Assembly: GCA_947095535.1 (NCBI GenBank)
Contig: OX352773.1
Coordinates: forward strand, 206,294,093 to 206,358,092
Origin: Poecilobothrus nobilitatus
Lineage: Eukaryota; Arthropoda; Insecta; Diptera; Dolichopodidae
Length of the DNA: 64,000 bases
Direction: 5' to 3'
Position numbers and translations under genes: made by a program. Below the pieces are notes generated by a model. The model saw only the letters and a list, made by a program, of their open reading frames with translations, searched no databases and was not told the DNA's origin. Of this stretch, positions 24,285 through 34,814 are shown in pieces; position 1 is the first letter of the stretch, and the number at the start of each line of letters is the position of its first letter.

Positions 24285-24378
24285 TTATAAAATATTTATA
24301 TCAGGTTAGTGGAATTAAATGAAAGGTTTTAGTTCGTATCGTAGGTTAAGAATAAGTATAGTTAAAAAAAAATCAGCT

Positions 24379-25303
24379 GTCTCCACCACAGGACCGACCG
24401 CCACTACACGAAAAGTACAATGCCAAAATTTATAGATTTTTTACATAATAATTTATGTCAAAGCAAAATAACTTCTAATAATTTAACAACATTTTGTTTT
24501 ATTTAATAACAATAATAAGCAATGAAATCGTAAAAATATATGTGCATTCATTCATACATCCTGCATCTATTTACATTATTATGTAATGCACATGATTTTT
24601 TTTCCATTCAAAAATATTAGAAGTAAAAAATAACAAAAACTGTAAACAAATACAAAACAAACATAAGATTAATATTGAATTTGCTAATCAAAATTGAATT
24701 CAATGTCATTAACAAAAGAATAATATGCATTGATACAAGTACATATGTATATAAATTTTTAGAGATATAAAAAAAAAAAAGAAAAAAAAAATTGTTCATA
24801 TAAATTATATGGAGTGTTTGTATGAAATTTGGACACTAGAAAAAAAATTAAGTAAAAGTTAAAGTTAGTCGGATCAAAAAATATTCTATGACAAAGTTGT
24901 TGCTCTTTTTGTGTAACAACTTTTTCTTAACAATTTTTCTTATAAAATTTTTCTGTTACGAAATATTCGTAAAAAACTTAAAAAGTACACTAGTAAAGTA
25001 CCACCTGCGGTTTTCCGATTTGCTAATAAATTATAAGTTTTTGGATATTTACCGAGATATTTACGTCAAAACCTTAAATATGAAATTGCAAGAAATTCCG
25101 CTCAGTTGTGCTGTACACGTGACCACAGACATACCTACAGATGCACACACACACACACACAGACATATATCATGCTAAAAAAAATTTTTACAGCCTTCTC
25201 CACACCGGAGTATTGCATATTTGTCAAAATCTCGGGTGCAAATTTTTAGTATGAAAACAATAGCTACCTTATACATTAATGTATGCGGTCGGTAATAAAA
25301 GGT
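24379..25303 (+). repeat. 0.9-kb dispersed repeat, copy 1
   Basis: It begins GTCTCCACCACAGGACCGACC and ends near GTATGAAAACAATAGCTACC. The copy at 29491-30387 has the same order throughout, including TTCTAATAATTTAAC, AACAATAATAAGCA, TTAGTCGGATCAAAAAAT, GTTGCTCTTT and a terminal CA-rich stretch (about 25142-25162). Divergence is moderate, with many small indels. The open frame 24888-25178 lies in it but is not kept open in the second copy, so it is not a gene. It carries no tRNA-like head, inverted termini or coding domain that I can see; its class is unknown. Confidence 0.75.
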
Positions 25304-25658
25304 AAAAAAAGATAGGTCTTCAATTTGAACCCTGTTGAAAACCACTAATGACAAATAACCAATAAGTAAAATTATTCAGATCTTTGAAGTAAATAAAAAG
25401 TACGGTTTCTTACTGAAAGAGGTTTCCGGAAATTAAGAAAAAAATCCTTTATTAAAGTGAACTTTTTTAATTATAGGGCCAAAAAACATTAGAAATAATA
25501 GAAAATAGTTTCGTCTAAACTGCGATATTTGCTGATTTTTAATATTACATTTCCAAAACAAATTTATACCTCAATAACGTTTTCCCACATCAGAAATTTC
25601 CTATAAACTAGAAAATTTGATAAGCATGGGATAAAAAATATGCCACATTAAATTTCAG
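25304..25658. other. AT-rich spacer
   Basis: No element is recognised here. An AAATTTCAG acceptor-like string at its right end adjoins the RING-CH-like relic. Confidence 0.5.
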
Positions 25659-25812
25659 ACATTCTAAAATGTAAAATGTATACTGAAGATGATGTTTACT
25701 GTAGAATATGTTTAACTGAGAGAACTGATAACAACAAACTAAAGTCCCCCTGTACTTATTAGCATATTAAAGAAAAGTTTATTAAAATTTCATTGAAAGA
25801 ATGTGTCTATAT
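25659..25812 (+). pseudogene. relic of a RING-CH (MARCH-type) domain
   Basis: From 25682 the plus strand reads TEDDVYCRICLTER, then TDNNKLKSPC, with CRIC at 25700-25711 and PC at 25748-25753. The same frame goes on, through one stop (TAG, about 25760), to KFIKISLKECV. RING-CH domains of MARCH ubiquitin ligases follow the order CxIC, 10-20 residues, LxxPCxCxGS, xxxVHxxCLxxW. Here the first half fits well; in the second half the expected Cys, His and Cys are lost and Cys stands where Trp is usual. An acceptor-like AAATTTCAG precedes it. It is most likely a decayed gene copy or transferred fragment; the short length leaves room for coincidence. Confidence 0.4.
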
Positions 25813-26898
25813 AATTAACTTAATATATACTAAAGTATTTATCTGATATTTTCTTAGTTAAAGATTTCTGAGTTTCATATTATTTTTAATTCTTCACTTT
25901 TTTATATCACAAAAAAAACAGGAAGAAAACTTACTTAAATAACCCATATTTATGTTTTTACAGATTGACATCGAGGTCCTTAAAGATTGCAAAAAAAAAA
26001 ACCTAATAAGAAAATTAATTAAAAGAATGATATAAAAAAGAAATATGTTTAAAAATTATTATAAAACCTCTATATTTAATGAATTTAGTATTTAATTTAA
26101 GGGAAAATTAAGATGACAAGGTCATACTTATTTCTTTTAAGTGGTACCATAAAAATTTTATCAAAACTTAAAAAAAAATGTAAGGTGGAAGAAAAAAATA
26201 ATATTACGAAACCAAAAACACATTTAAATATTATTATCTAAGAATTTATATTTATTGTCAAGTTTAATATTGTGTAATGTATTGCTGTTGGGAATAATAA
26301 ATGAACCCTTCATTATACAAAATACATATTTTTATAAACATTTATTATTTTCACAAAAAATTTTAACTTTTTTTTTTTAATTTATCGAATTTATCTTGTA
26401 GGAGCACAAATTAAAGAATTTTGTTACAAATTTAAGGGACTAATTAATTAATTAATACACGAATAGCTGAGCATATACAACATATATGATTGCAATTAAC
26501 AAATACCACGGCAGTAAACTATTTTACACCAGGGGTAAAAATGGTCTCTAAAACACCAATATATAACAATTACATTTTCAAATAAAAAAAAGTATAACAT
26601 AAATAAACCTATTATAAATTTTTAAAACTAAAACAATCAATGATAACTTAAAAAAACAAATTAAAAATTATAATAATAATAATCAACTATCAATCTGTAT
26701 CGGTCGTTGTGACATTGACAGTTAAATAAAATAAGCGAAACTACTGCCATAGCCAACATATATCTTAACAGGCCCTAATACTCAAATTTTTTTCCGAAAT
26801 TAAACTTTCGTGTATAATTACAAAAACAATGTTTATTTTATTTTTTCCGATTGGATGGAATACTATTTTCTCTTTGTTTAGTAAGTAAAAGTATTAGT
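25813..26898. other. AT-rich non-coding stretch
   Basis: No gene or repeat family is recognised. The 26455-26760 part is slightly richer in G+C but has stops in all frames that I followed. Confidence 0.5.
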
Positions 26899-26927
26899 AC
26901 ACTTCAATCAGTCAAGGATTGAAGTGT
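26899..26927. repeat. perfect 11-bp hairpin next to a T run
   Basis: ACACTTCAATC (26899-26909) and GATTGAAGTGT (26917-26927) are perfect reverse complements around a 7-nt loop, followed by GCG and about 18 T. The arrangement resembles a Pol III end or a retroposon terminus; the function is unknown. Confidence 0.7.
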
Positions 26928-27193
26928 GCGTTTTTTTTTTTTTTTTTCTAATTAAAAACGTACAATAAGGTAATTTATTAAAAAATTGACCTTTAAACAT
27001 TTCATATCGAGAAAATTTTGATTTGAATGTAGACCAAATATTTTAAATTAAGAATGCTATTTAAATGTGTAATTGAAGGCTGTAAAAATAAATATTTTGA
27101 TAATGTGTCATTCTTTGCAATCAAATGATAAAAAAAGGATGGAAACAGAAGGAAAATTTATAAAATAAAATATATCAAATCTTCATAATTTAT
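26928..27193. other. AT-rich spacer
   Basis: Apart from the T run at its start I see nothing in this stretch. Confidence 0.5.
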
Positions 27194-27514
27194 GTCGTTT
27201 TTGATTGGCAAAAAGAGTGAATCTAGATTAAATCTAGAGTAAATTTTTTTAATTCTATGTTCGATTGGCACAAAAAAAAGCAAATCTTTTTTTTTAGAGT
27301 GAATCTCGATTTTTTTTCAGAGTTATTCTTTTTTTCTATGTATTTGTTTGGCATTTGTCAGTTTTATTAAAATGTCATAAGATATAAATAAAAAATTTTA
27401 AAAAGTCAAACATTTTAAATATCAAATGAAAATATTAAACGTCAAACTTTATTTCTTTATTCACCAACTGGCGTTTCATTTTCGATTGAAACAAAAAAAC
27501 CAATCGAAAACGAC
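27194..27514. mobile_element. MITE candidate with 15-bp inverted ends
   Basis: GTCGTTTTTGATTGG (27194-27208) and CCAATCGAAAACGAC (27500-27514) are inverted repeats with one mismatch, 321 bp apart. Inside, the CGATTGG word recurs near 27260, and a second inverted copy (TTTTCGATTG, 27479-27488) pairs with the right end. No clear target-site duplication is visible. It has no coding capacity. Confidence 0.4.
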
Positions 27515-28500
27515 ATTAATTTTTAAAAACATCACATACATTATATTTTCTATTTATTTATATAAAAACAACCTTTTTGAAAACAAAAAATCGTTTTGTT
27601 TTATTTAATTTTAGCAGTAGTCGACAATTGATAGCTTACCTTATTAAAATTTTATGTGTTTTTTTTTTTGTACTTTATATAATTGATTTACATTATATTT
27701 GTTGTTGCAAGAAGAAAAAAATTTTAAATTAATTTTTTTTTGATTCAGTATATATACTTCAATTTGTCAGAGAAGGCGGAAGGTGGTATGCGCTAGTATT
27801 TTGAATTTATGTTTTAATTTAAATGTATTTTGCAAACGAATTAATATATTTTTTAGAAATTTTCAGAATAAATAAAAAAAATTATTTAGAATCCAAATAG
27901 TTTAAAATATTAAATAATTACCTTCAAACAAATAACATCCATCTAAAAGAAAATTTCCCATTTATACACAGTAGTTGGATGTCATTTTTAATTTGTTCTC
28001 TGAGCTTAGTGACCTGATAGTTATATGTGGCAGTAGCGAAACACTAAAATTATAAATAAACTGGTACAATGTGTAACATGCTTTAATCTAATGTAGTCCT
28101 CTCTGATAATAATGCTTTATTATTAAGCTTTTATAACACGATACAATGGATGAATAAATTATCTAATTTTATTAACTTACTCTTACTATGTATTTTAAGT
28201 TCGAATTATTTACATTATAAAAGATTAGCGCTTATGAAAAAAATTACATTTAGTTTTAAAATCAGATTTTCAAATTCTTAAAATTTTCTATTTAGTTGAC
28301 TTGAAATTTTTCTTTCCTTTAATCGTTTAATTAATAAATAATATGAACTATTATTTATTGATTAAAATACTAAAATAAAATACTGGTATTAATTATATAA
28401 ATTAACAATTAATTTAATTAAAACATTTAAGATACATTATAACAAATTGAATATAACATTTTTATACATTTTTTTATAAATACTTCAATTTGTATGAAAG
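27515..28500. other. AT-rich non-coding stretch
   Basis: No coding or repeat signal is supported. The 27770-27800 part (gaaggcggaaggtgg) is locally G-rich but isolated. Confidence 0.5.
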
Positions 28501-28513
28501 TAATACAAGATTT

Positions 28514-28790
28514 GGGGCTTCGGTAGCCTAGTGGGTAGGCGTGTGGCGTATTAACCGAAGGAGTGTGGGTTCGATCCCTGCACAGGTCGTAAGTGTTTTT
28601 TCTTTACAATACCCCCTTACGACCAAATATAATGTAAATATATAGTATATAATATAAACAAAATACATAATATTAGTATATAATTTAATAATAGTATAAA
28701 AACCTATAATGGCCTTTAGTAGCCGATGGTTCAATAATATTGCATTACATTTATGTATGTAATATTAATATAAATAAATAAATAAATAAA
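28514..28790 (+). mobile_element. tRNA-derived SINE, family A, young copy
   Basis: This is a full-length copy: head from GGGGCTTCGGTAGCC, B box GGTTCGATCCC, stem GTCGTAAG (28586-28593) / CTTACGAC (28616-28623), AT-rich body and a tail of five AAAT units. A perfect 13-bp target-site duplication, taatacaagattt, lies at 28501-28513 and 28791-28803. With near-identity to the 5082-5356 copy, this makes it the clearest recent insertion in the window. The open frame read on its minus strand is an artefact. Confidence 0.95.
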
Positions 28791-28803
28791 TAATACAAGA
28801 TTT

Positions 28804-28992
28804 ATTGAAAAAATTTCCATTCAACATTGTTTTAATTTTAATTAATTAAAAATTTCTTATTCTCACACACTGCAATTACGCTATATATCATATAGTTAAC
28901 ATATACAATTAAACTTTTATCAGATTTTCGTTATTTATTTTTATATGTATTTTATTGAATGCATTTTCTTTTTAAAACTAAAACGAATACAA
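28804..28992. other. AT-rich spacer
   Basis: Nothing is recognised between the SINE and the family 2 terminal fragment. Confidence 0.5.
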
Positions 28993-29045
28993 AAATACCC
29001 GTACGAACTCTTTATGCAATCACTCTGCTTATCAATTTTTTTATT
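28993..29045 (-). mobile_element. 3' end of a family 2 Helentron-like element
   Basis: The minus strand reads TGATAAGCAGAGTGATTGC and then AGTTCGTACGGGTATTTTT, matching the 3' ends of the family 2 copies at about 16500-16548 and 60356-60408. The closing hairpin of those copies is not recognisable here. With the 5' block at 30560-30805 on the same strand it may be one element split by the 0.9-kb repeat. Confidence 0.6.
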
Positions 29046-29490
29046 TATCTTTTCATTATTAATGAATAAGAAAATAAAAAAATTTGCATACTAGCATACT
29101 ACCTTATTCCAATAATTTCAAGCTTTGTCTTATTTAATCTTATAAATTTTGAAGATATACATATGTATATGTAAACAAGGTTGAGAAATTTAGTTATTGC
29201 AGCATAGCTATACATATACATATCTAAAGTCGTAATCTGACATTAACAAAAAGGCTTACCAAATTGCTCAAAATTATTTTAGATCAGTTTTATAACTTTA
29301 ACAACTCTCATTTGATATAAAATGTGGATGTGGATATAAAAAATAAAAACCCAAATTAATAGAAACATGTTAGCTATTAATATAAAAACTATAAAATTTA
29401 TTTTAAATAAATTTTTATTTATTAATTTGAATTTTGATAAATAAGTTTATTAATAATAAAAATATACATACGTATAACAAAAAATGAGAT
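29046..29490. other. AT-rich stretch, possibly family 2 body
   Basis: This lies between the family 2 3' end and the 0.9-kb repeat. I could not align it convincingly with other family 2 bodies, though its length would fit. Confidence 0.35.
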
Positions 29491-30387
29491 GTCTCCCCCA
29501 CAGGACCGACCGCTATTACACGATAAGTATTATGCCAAAAACCATAAATTTTTTATATAATAATTTATATCAAAGTAAAATAATTTCTAATAATTTAACA
29601 TCATTTTTTTTTATTCAATAACAATAATAAGCAAAGAATTAAAGGTAAAAATATGTTCATTCATACATACATCTACACATACATACTATGTACATGATTT
29701 TTTTTTCATATTAATATTAGAAGTAAAAAAATAATAAAAACTGTAAACAAATACAAAACAAACATAACATTAATATTGAATATGCTAAAAAATATTTTAA
29801 TGTTTGAATTTTGCGTCATCAACAAGGGAATACATATTATATGCATTGGTGTATAAATTTTTAGACATAAAAAAAAACAAAAAAAATTTGCTCATATAAA
29901 TTCATATGGCGTGTTATAATACTATGTATGAAATTTGAACTTAGAAAAAAAATTAAATAAAAGTTAAAATTAGTCGGATCAAAAAATGTTCAACGGCAAA
30001 ACAAAATTGTTGCTCTTTACTTGTGTAATAACTTTTTCTTAATAATTTTTCTCATAATATGAGAAAAATCTTTAAGTAATCTCTTTTTGCGAAATATTCG
30101 TTAAAAAACTTAAAAATGACACTAGTAAATAATCACTTTCGGTTATCCGATTTGTTCGAGATATTTACATCAAAATCTTAAATATGAAATTTTAAATAAT
30201 TCCGCTCGTTTAAGTTGCACACGTGCCCACAAACATACCCGCAAACACACGGGCAGACATCACGCTAAAATTATTTTTACAGGCTTCGCACTGAATAGTA
30301 GTGCATATTTGCAAAAATCTCAGGTACAAAGTTTTGGTATGAAAACAATACCTATCTTATACCGTTATCAATATCGTTCGCTAAAAG
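29491..30387 (+). repeat. 0.9-kb dispersed repeat, copy 2
   Basis: It is collinear with 24379-25303: GTCTCCCCCACAGGACCGACC at the start, TTCTAATAATTTAAC, AACAATAATAAGCA, TTAGTCGGATCAAAAAAT, GTTGCTCTTT, a CACACG-type stretch near 30245 and GTATGAAAACAATACCTA at the end. It lies inside what may be a single family 2 element (28993-30805), which would make it a later insertion. Confidence 0.75.
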
Positions 30388-30559
30388 GCGGTTGCACTTT
30401 AGAACCATTTAATACTAAGCGGCAAGTGAACATTTTACACTTATTACAAAGTACCAAATATTCATTTTATTTATATTAACTTTTTTGTATAACTCATATG
30501 CTCAGTATTATATTTATTACGAGATACATAAGCACAAAAAAGCAGGATAGGATCAGATA
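30388..30559. other. possible family 2 body, minus strand
   Basis: The minus strand next to the 5' block continues with CTTCCAATAGTTTTTGG and ATATCTGATCC (about 30545-30590), which correspond loosely to GTTCCCTATTTTTTTTGG and AGATCTGAC of the family 2 copy at 15760. Further in, similarity is lost. Confidence 0.35.
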
Positions 30560-30805
30560 TAAACCAAAAACTATTGGAAGCCAACGAATAGAACCAAAAA
30601 CTGTTTATGTTGTTTTCATTAAGATCAGTTTTTAAGTGATCGTTGACGGATAGATGGACTAAACTTAATTGAGTAATTTTACGATTCTAATCCAATCGAG
30701 ATACTCATATGAAACCATGTTTATCGCGCTAATTGGAAAATTGATATAAACGGAGGAGCAGTCCATCCGCGACTATTATTGTATGGGTATAAATACCATA
30801 CAAAA
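30560..30805 (-). mobile_element. 5' block of a diverged family 2 Helentron-like element
   Basis: The minus strand starts with the hairpin GTATGGTATttATACCCATAC (30781-30801). It continues with GCTCCTCCGTTTATA, GGATTAGAATC, ACTCAATTAAGTTTAGTCC and ATCTATCCGTCAACGATCAC, then AAAAACTGATCTTAA. The copy at 15545 has the same words in the same order. The GTCC repeat is reduced to one or two units. It encodes nothing; the open frame at 30783-30983 on the other strand is accidental. Confidence 0.6.
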
Positions 30806-32614
30806 AAATGAACTAAATGTACTTAATTTTACACATAGATATGTACAATACTACATATATTATAATTTTGTATACATTCTCGCAGTAAAGATTATAATTA
30901 AAAAATATGTATTTAATACTCAGTGCACAATTTTAATAAAATTAACAAATTTTAAATTTCCTCCAGGCATTTTGGAATTTTGAAGACAAATCCAAATTGC
31001 AGTTATATACCGCTCATGTCCTGCAAAAAATTTTGGTAATTTGATTTTTAACTTTTATATAGGTTTTGGTAATAATAAAACAGAAAAGTTTATCCAAAAA
31101 AAAATGGGTTTACTTATTTTTACGTACTTATTTTTATTATTAGCGGCGTTGATTTAAAACTAAAACAAAGAATCTTATATTTCATTAAATTTTGAGCTTA
31201 CTCATAATGGGAAACGAAAACATGACAATGATTATCATCAAGGTATAAAAAAAAGCTTTTAAGTATGTCTAATAATAAGATAAAATAGAAATCATTTTGA
31301 ATTTATATTTAATTTTCTTTTAAGGTACATTATAAAAAGTATTACATTAATATTTTTAACATATATAAATTTGTAAAAGTCCATAGCTGATGTTGTTTTA
31401 TGTAAATTAATTTCTTTTTTAAAAAAATATCTAAGTAGTATACTGCAATATAAAGGATGCTCAGGCTATTATATGGTCATAAGTACTATGGTCATAAGTA
31501 CTATTAATCAAAAAAAAAATATCCTCTTTAATTGCATACTTATAGGTTTTTTGTTGTTCGATTTTTTCATCAACTAACAAACCACAAGAAAAGAATTCAA
31601 TTTCATGTCCTGTTTAAATTTTAAAATTACAAATTTTCTTAATTTAAACAAAGTGAGCTTTTATTGTAAAAAAAACTGAATTTATTTATGGACTGAAAAT
31701 TATAATTTTTATAATAAATATTATGTACATTTTTATCATACATGCGTACTTACTTTTATCTTTAACATCATAATCGTTTGATTTACTACTATAATTTACA
31801 ACTGTAAATACCCGTTCACGCAAATATAGGTATATTATATGAAAAACAAAAAGTTTAAAGATCTAGTGGTAAAATGGAAATGCTTTTAATTTGATTGCTA
31901 TTTGATGTTCATATTTTATAGATCCGATTAAATACCAATGAAATTGATGATGATATTTTAAGTATTCAAAGTCATATCAAGAGAATAAATAAACAAACAG
32001 CATAATAACATAATATAACCATGAAATTTTTATTTTCATTAATTCATATGGGAATTCTTAAAAATCCATTGCCATTTATTACGCTTCTTTATAGATTACG
32101 ATTCGTTTGTGACATTTAATATTTTAAATAATATATAGTACATACAGCTGTATTTATTAATTCATTTTGCTAATTAAAAGCTTACACGTGTTTGTATTCC
32201 TTTTTTTTTGTTTTAGCAAATTCTAAACAATGATATTGATTTTGATTGTGTTGATTAAAATAATGTACATAAATGAAATGGTGTGAATAAGATATAAAAT
32301 ATTATTTTTTTTGTTTTTGTACCAATGTTATTTTCTTTTTTTTGTTTCCTAATTAATTAGATAGACTTAAAGCAATTATAATAGTATTTGGTCAATAATT
32401 TAACTATTAATAATTGATCTTAACAAAATAATATGCAAAAATCCCAAATATAAAATAATTATAAACGCTGCTAAGAAAGAATAATTTTTGTGTCCAAAAA
32501 TGTGCACTTCTGTTTTTGTTAACAAAAACCAAGGTTCCATTCCATATAATAACTACGACTTTACAACAAAATACTTACAGAGGACCACACATCATACTTA
32601 AGTTAGAAAAAAAA
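30806..32614. other. AT-rich non-coding stretch
   Basis: A 15-bp tandem duplication (atggtcataagtact, twice) occurs at 31473-31502. Otherwise there are only AT-rich sequence and homopolymer runs; no gene is supported. Confidence 0.55.
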
Positions 32615-33955
32615 CAAGTAAAAGTAACAGTAAGTCGATGTAACCGACTTATTTATACCCTACACCTAAAAAATTCAAATTAAATTAAAAACCCATAAGT
32701 TATTTTAGTTAGGTATTTAATACAAGCTAAAAAAAATAAATGCTGTTACAACCTTTGTAAAAAATTTCAGGTTTCTATCTTTATTAAATTCGAAAATATG
32801 CTTGTTAGGTCTTGGGAAGTGTGTGAAGGCACGCGGACCGCAACCCCAATTCATCTCAAATTTTAGAGACATCAACAGGGTAGAACATTCTTATATCAAA
32901 TTTCAAGTTTATATATTTATTAATTTCGAAGATATGCTTGTTTGGTCTTGGGAGTTGTGTGGCAGATACCCGAACAACCATTCTAATTCATCTTAAATTT
33001 TGGACAAATCAGGGATCAGGAAACAACACCCTTGTACCAAGTTTGAAGTTTCTATCTTTATTAATTTCGAAGATATGCTTGTTCGGTTTTGGGAGTTGTA
33101 TGGGAGGTACCCGAAGGACCACTCCAATTCATCTCAAATTTTAGCCAAATCAGGGATTTAGGAAACAGCACCCTCGTATCAAATTTGAAGTTCCTATCTT
33201 TATTAATTTCGAAGATATGCTTGTTTGGTATTGGGAGTTGTGTGGCAGATACCCGAACAACTATTCTATTTCATCTTAAATTTTGGACAAATCAGGGATT
33301 CAGAAAACAACACCCTAGTACCAAATTTGAAGTTCCTATCTTTATTTATTTCGAAGATATGCTTGTTCGGTTTTGGGAGTTGTATGGGAGGTAGTCGAAC
33401 AGCTCCTCTAATTCATCTTAAATTTTGACAAATCAGGGATTCAAGAAACAACACCCTAGTACCAAATTTGAAGTTTCTATTTCTATTAATTTCGAAGATA
33501 TGCTTGTTTGGTTTTGGGAGTTGTATGGGAGGTACCCGAAGGACCACTCCAATTCATCTCAAATTTCAACAAAATCAGGCATTTAGGAAACAGCACCCTC
33601 GTATCAAATTTGAAGTTCCTATCTTTATTAATTTTGAAGATATGCTTGTTCGGTTTTGGGAGTTGCATGGGAGGTACTCGAACGCATGGTCCGATTTCGC
33701 CCATTTACAATCCCCGCCTTACCTTAGTCATTGTTAACTTACAGTATAAATTTCATCAAGATAGCATCATTATTTTTTGAGTTATCGTGCGTACGGACGG
33801 ACGGACGGACGGACGGACATCGCTAAATCAACTCAGGCGGTGATCCTGATTCAGAATATATATACATGTCTATACCTAACTCGCTTCCTTTTGGTGGTTA
33901 CAAACACCATACAAAAGTTAATATACCCTATACTTAATGTGTAGGGTATAATAAG
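32615..33955 (-). mobile_element. DINE-1/Helentron-like element, family 1, copy 1
   Basis: Subterminal inverted repeats TTATACCCTACAC (32653-32665) and GTGTAGGGTATAA (33939-33951) are perfect over 13 bp. On the minus strand the order is: 5' inverted repeat, GTAACCACCAAAAGGAAGCGAG, ATATATATTCTGAATCAGGATC, GAGTTGATTTAGCGATG, a (GTCC)n run (plus-strand acgg repeats at about 33794-33818), internal tandem units, then a 3' hairpin AAGTCG...CGACTT (32632-32650). From memory, Drosophila DINE-1 has near-matching words in the same order. It has no protein; the many overlapping open frames come from the tandem units. Confidence 0.8.
32792..33700 (-). repeat. tandem array of about 142-bp units inside family 1
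   Basis: The word GAAGATATGCTTGTT (first copy GAAAATATG) starts at 32792, 32928, 33069, 33211, 33353, 33494 and 33636. The spacings are 136, 141, 142, 142, 141 and 142. Units fall into two types: one with GGGAGGTACCCGAAGGACCACTCC (33069, 33494) and one with GGCAGATACCCGAACAAC (32928, 33211), with 33353 mixed. Internal tandem repeats are a known feature of Helentron-associated elements. Overlapping open frames of up to about 100 codons on both strands are a by-product of the periodicity. Confidence 0.9.
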
Positions 33956-34566
33956 TTATGTATGATTTTATGAGATTCACTTTGCTAATCGTTCGTGTCT
34001 TTAAAAAATTGTACATCACTTGATAAGAAACATCCATATTTTAACCACGGTCAAATTTATTAAACCACGGTAGTTTAAAAATTTATTGTTTACATATACC
34101 CCCGCAGAGCTATAGCCTCCAAATCGGAAAAGATTATATAATTGAAAGATTTCATGCTCCAAATCGACTAAATGTATTTTTAATCTGAAAAAAGTCAAAC
34201 GATATTAAAAAATTTTTAAAGAATCTAAATAAAATGAAAAACATTTTCCTTCTATATTTTTTTTTTTTTTTAAATATACCTATTTGTTTTTACATAAAAC
34301 CAAAATTTTGTAAAATACCAGATCACTTTAAATTGGCAACTTCCAAATGTTTTCATATCTTCTAATACAACAATGTTAGAAACTAAATGAAGAGGAAACA
34401 AATATAAAATATTTTAATATGAACAGCTTTTTATCCATCATTGTCCAAACTAACTCTAGAAAAGAAGTATAAAACTCTAATGTCGCATAATTTAACATAT
34501 CCAAATATTGCGAGATTTCAGGAACATGGTAATTTGGCTTTAACTTTTGTTTGAATAAAATTTGAT
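33956..34566. other. AT-rich spacer
   Basis: There is a short direct repeat of CTCCAAATCG near 34117 and 34157. No gene is recognised; the small minus-strand frame at 34016-34198 is not conserved with anything I know. Confidence 0.5.
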
Positions 34567-34814
34567 GGGGTGGAATAAGACCTAACTAAATAAACTCTAA
34601 TAATCCATTCAATTGGAGAAATGGGTATACAATAAATCGATTGGAAATAAAACCTAATCGATAATTGTTGAAAAAGGAAATAAAGCCTAATTTTAATTTA
34701 TTATTTAAAAATTTCTTTCAATTTCCATTCACCAATTTCAAATTATTTAGGTAATGAAATCGAATTAGAAATAATTCCTATTAAAACATATTTCAGTAGG
34801 TCTTATTGCACTCC
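34567..34814. mobile_element. MITE candidate with 18-bp inverted ends
   Basis: GGGGTGGAATAAGACCTA (34567-34584) and TAGGTCTTATTGCACTCC (34797-34814) are inverted repeats with three mismatches. The interior contains further related words (GGAAATAAAACCTAATCG, GGAAATAAAGCCTAAT). I cannot see a target-site duplication. It has no coding capacity. The class is unknown. Confidence 0.5.

Noticed and set aside
28514..28590. tRNA genes at the SINE heads
   Set aside because: The A and B boxes are good, but cloverleaf arms are incomplete, the heads continue into SINE bodies and are flanked by target duplications. They are SINE promoters, not tRNA genes.
32802..33780. A group of overlapping open frames of 64-101 codons
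   Set aside because: They follow the 141/142-bp periodicity, change frame between units and are open on both strands at once. They are by-products of the array.
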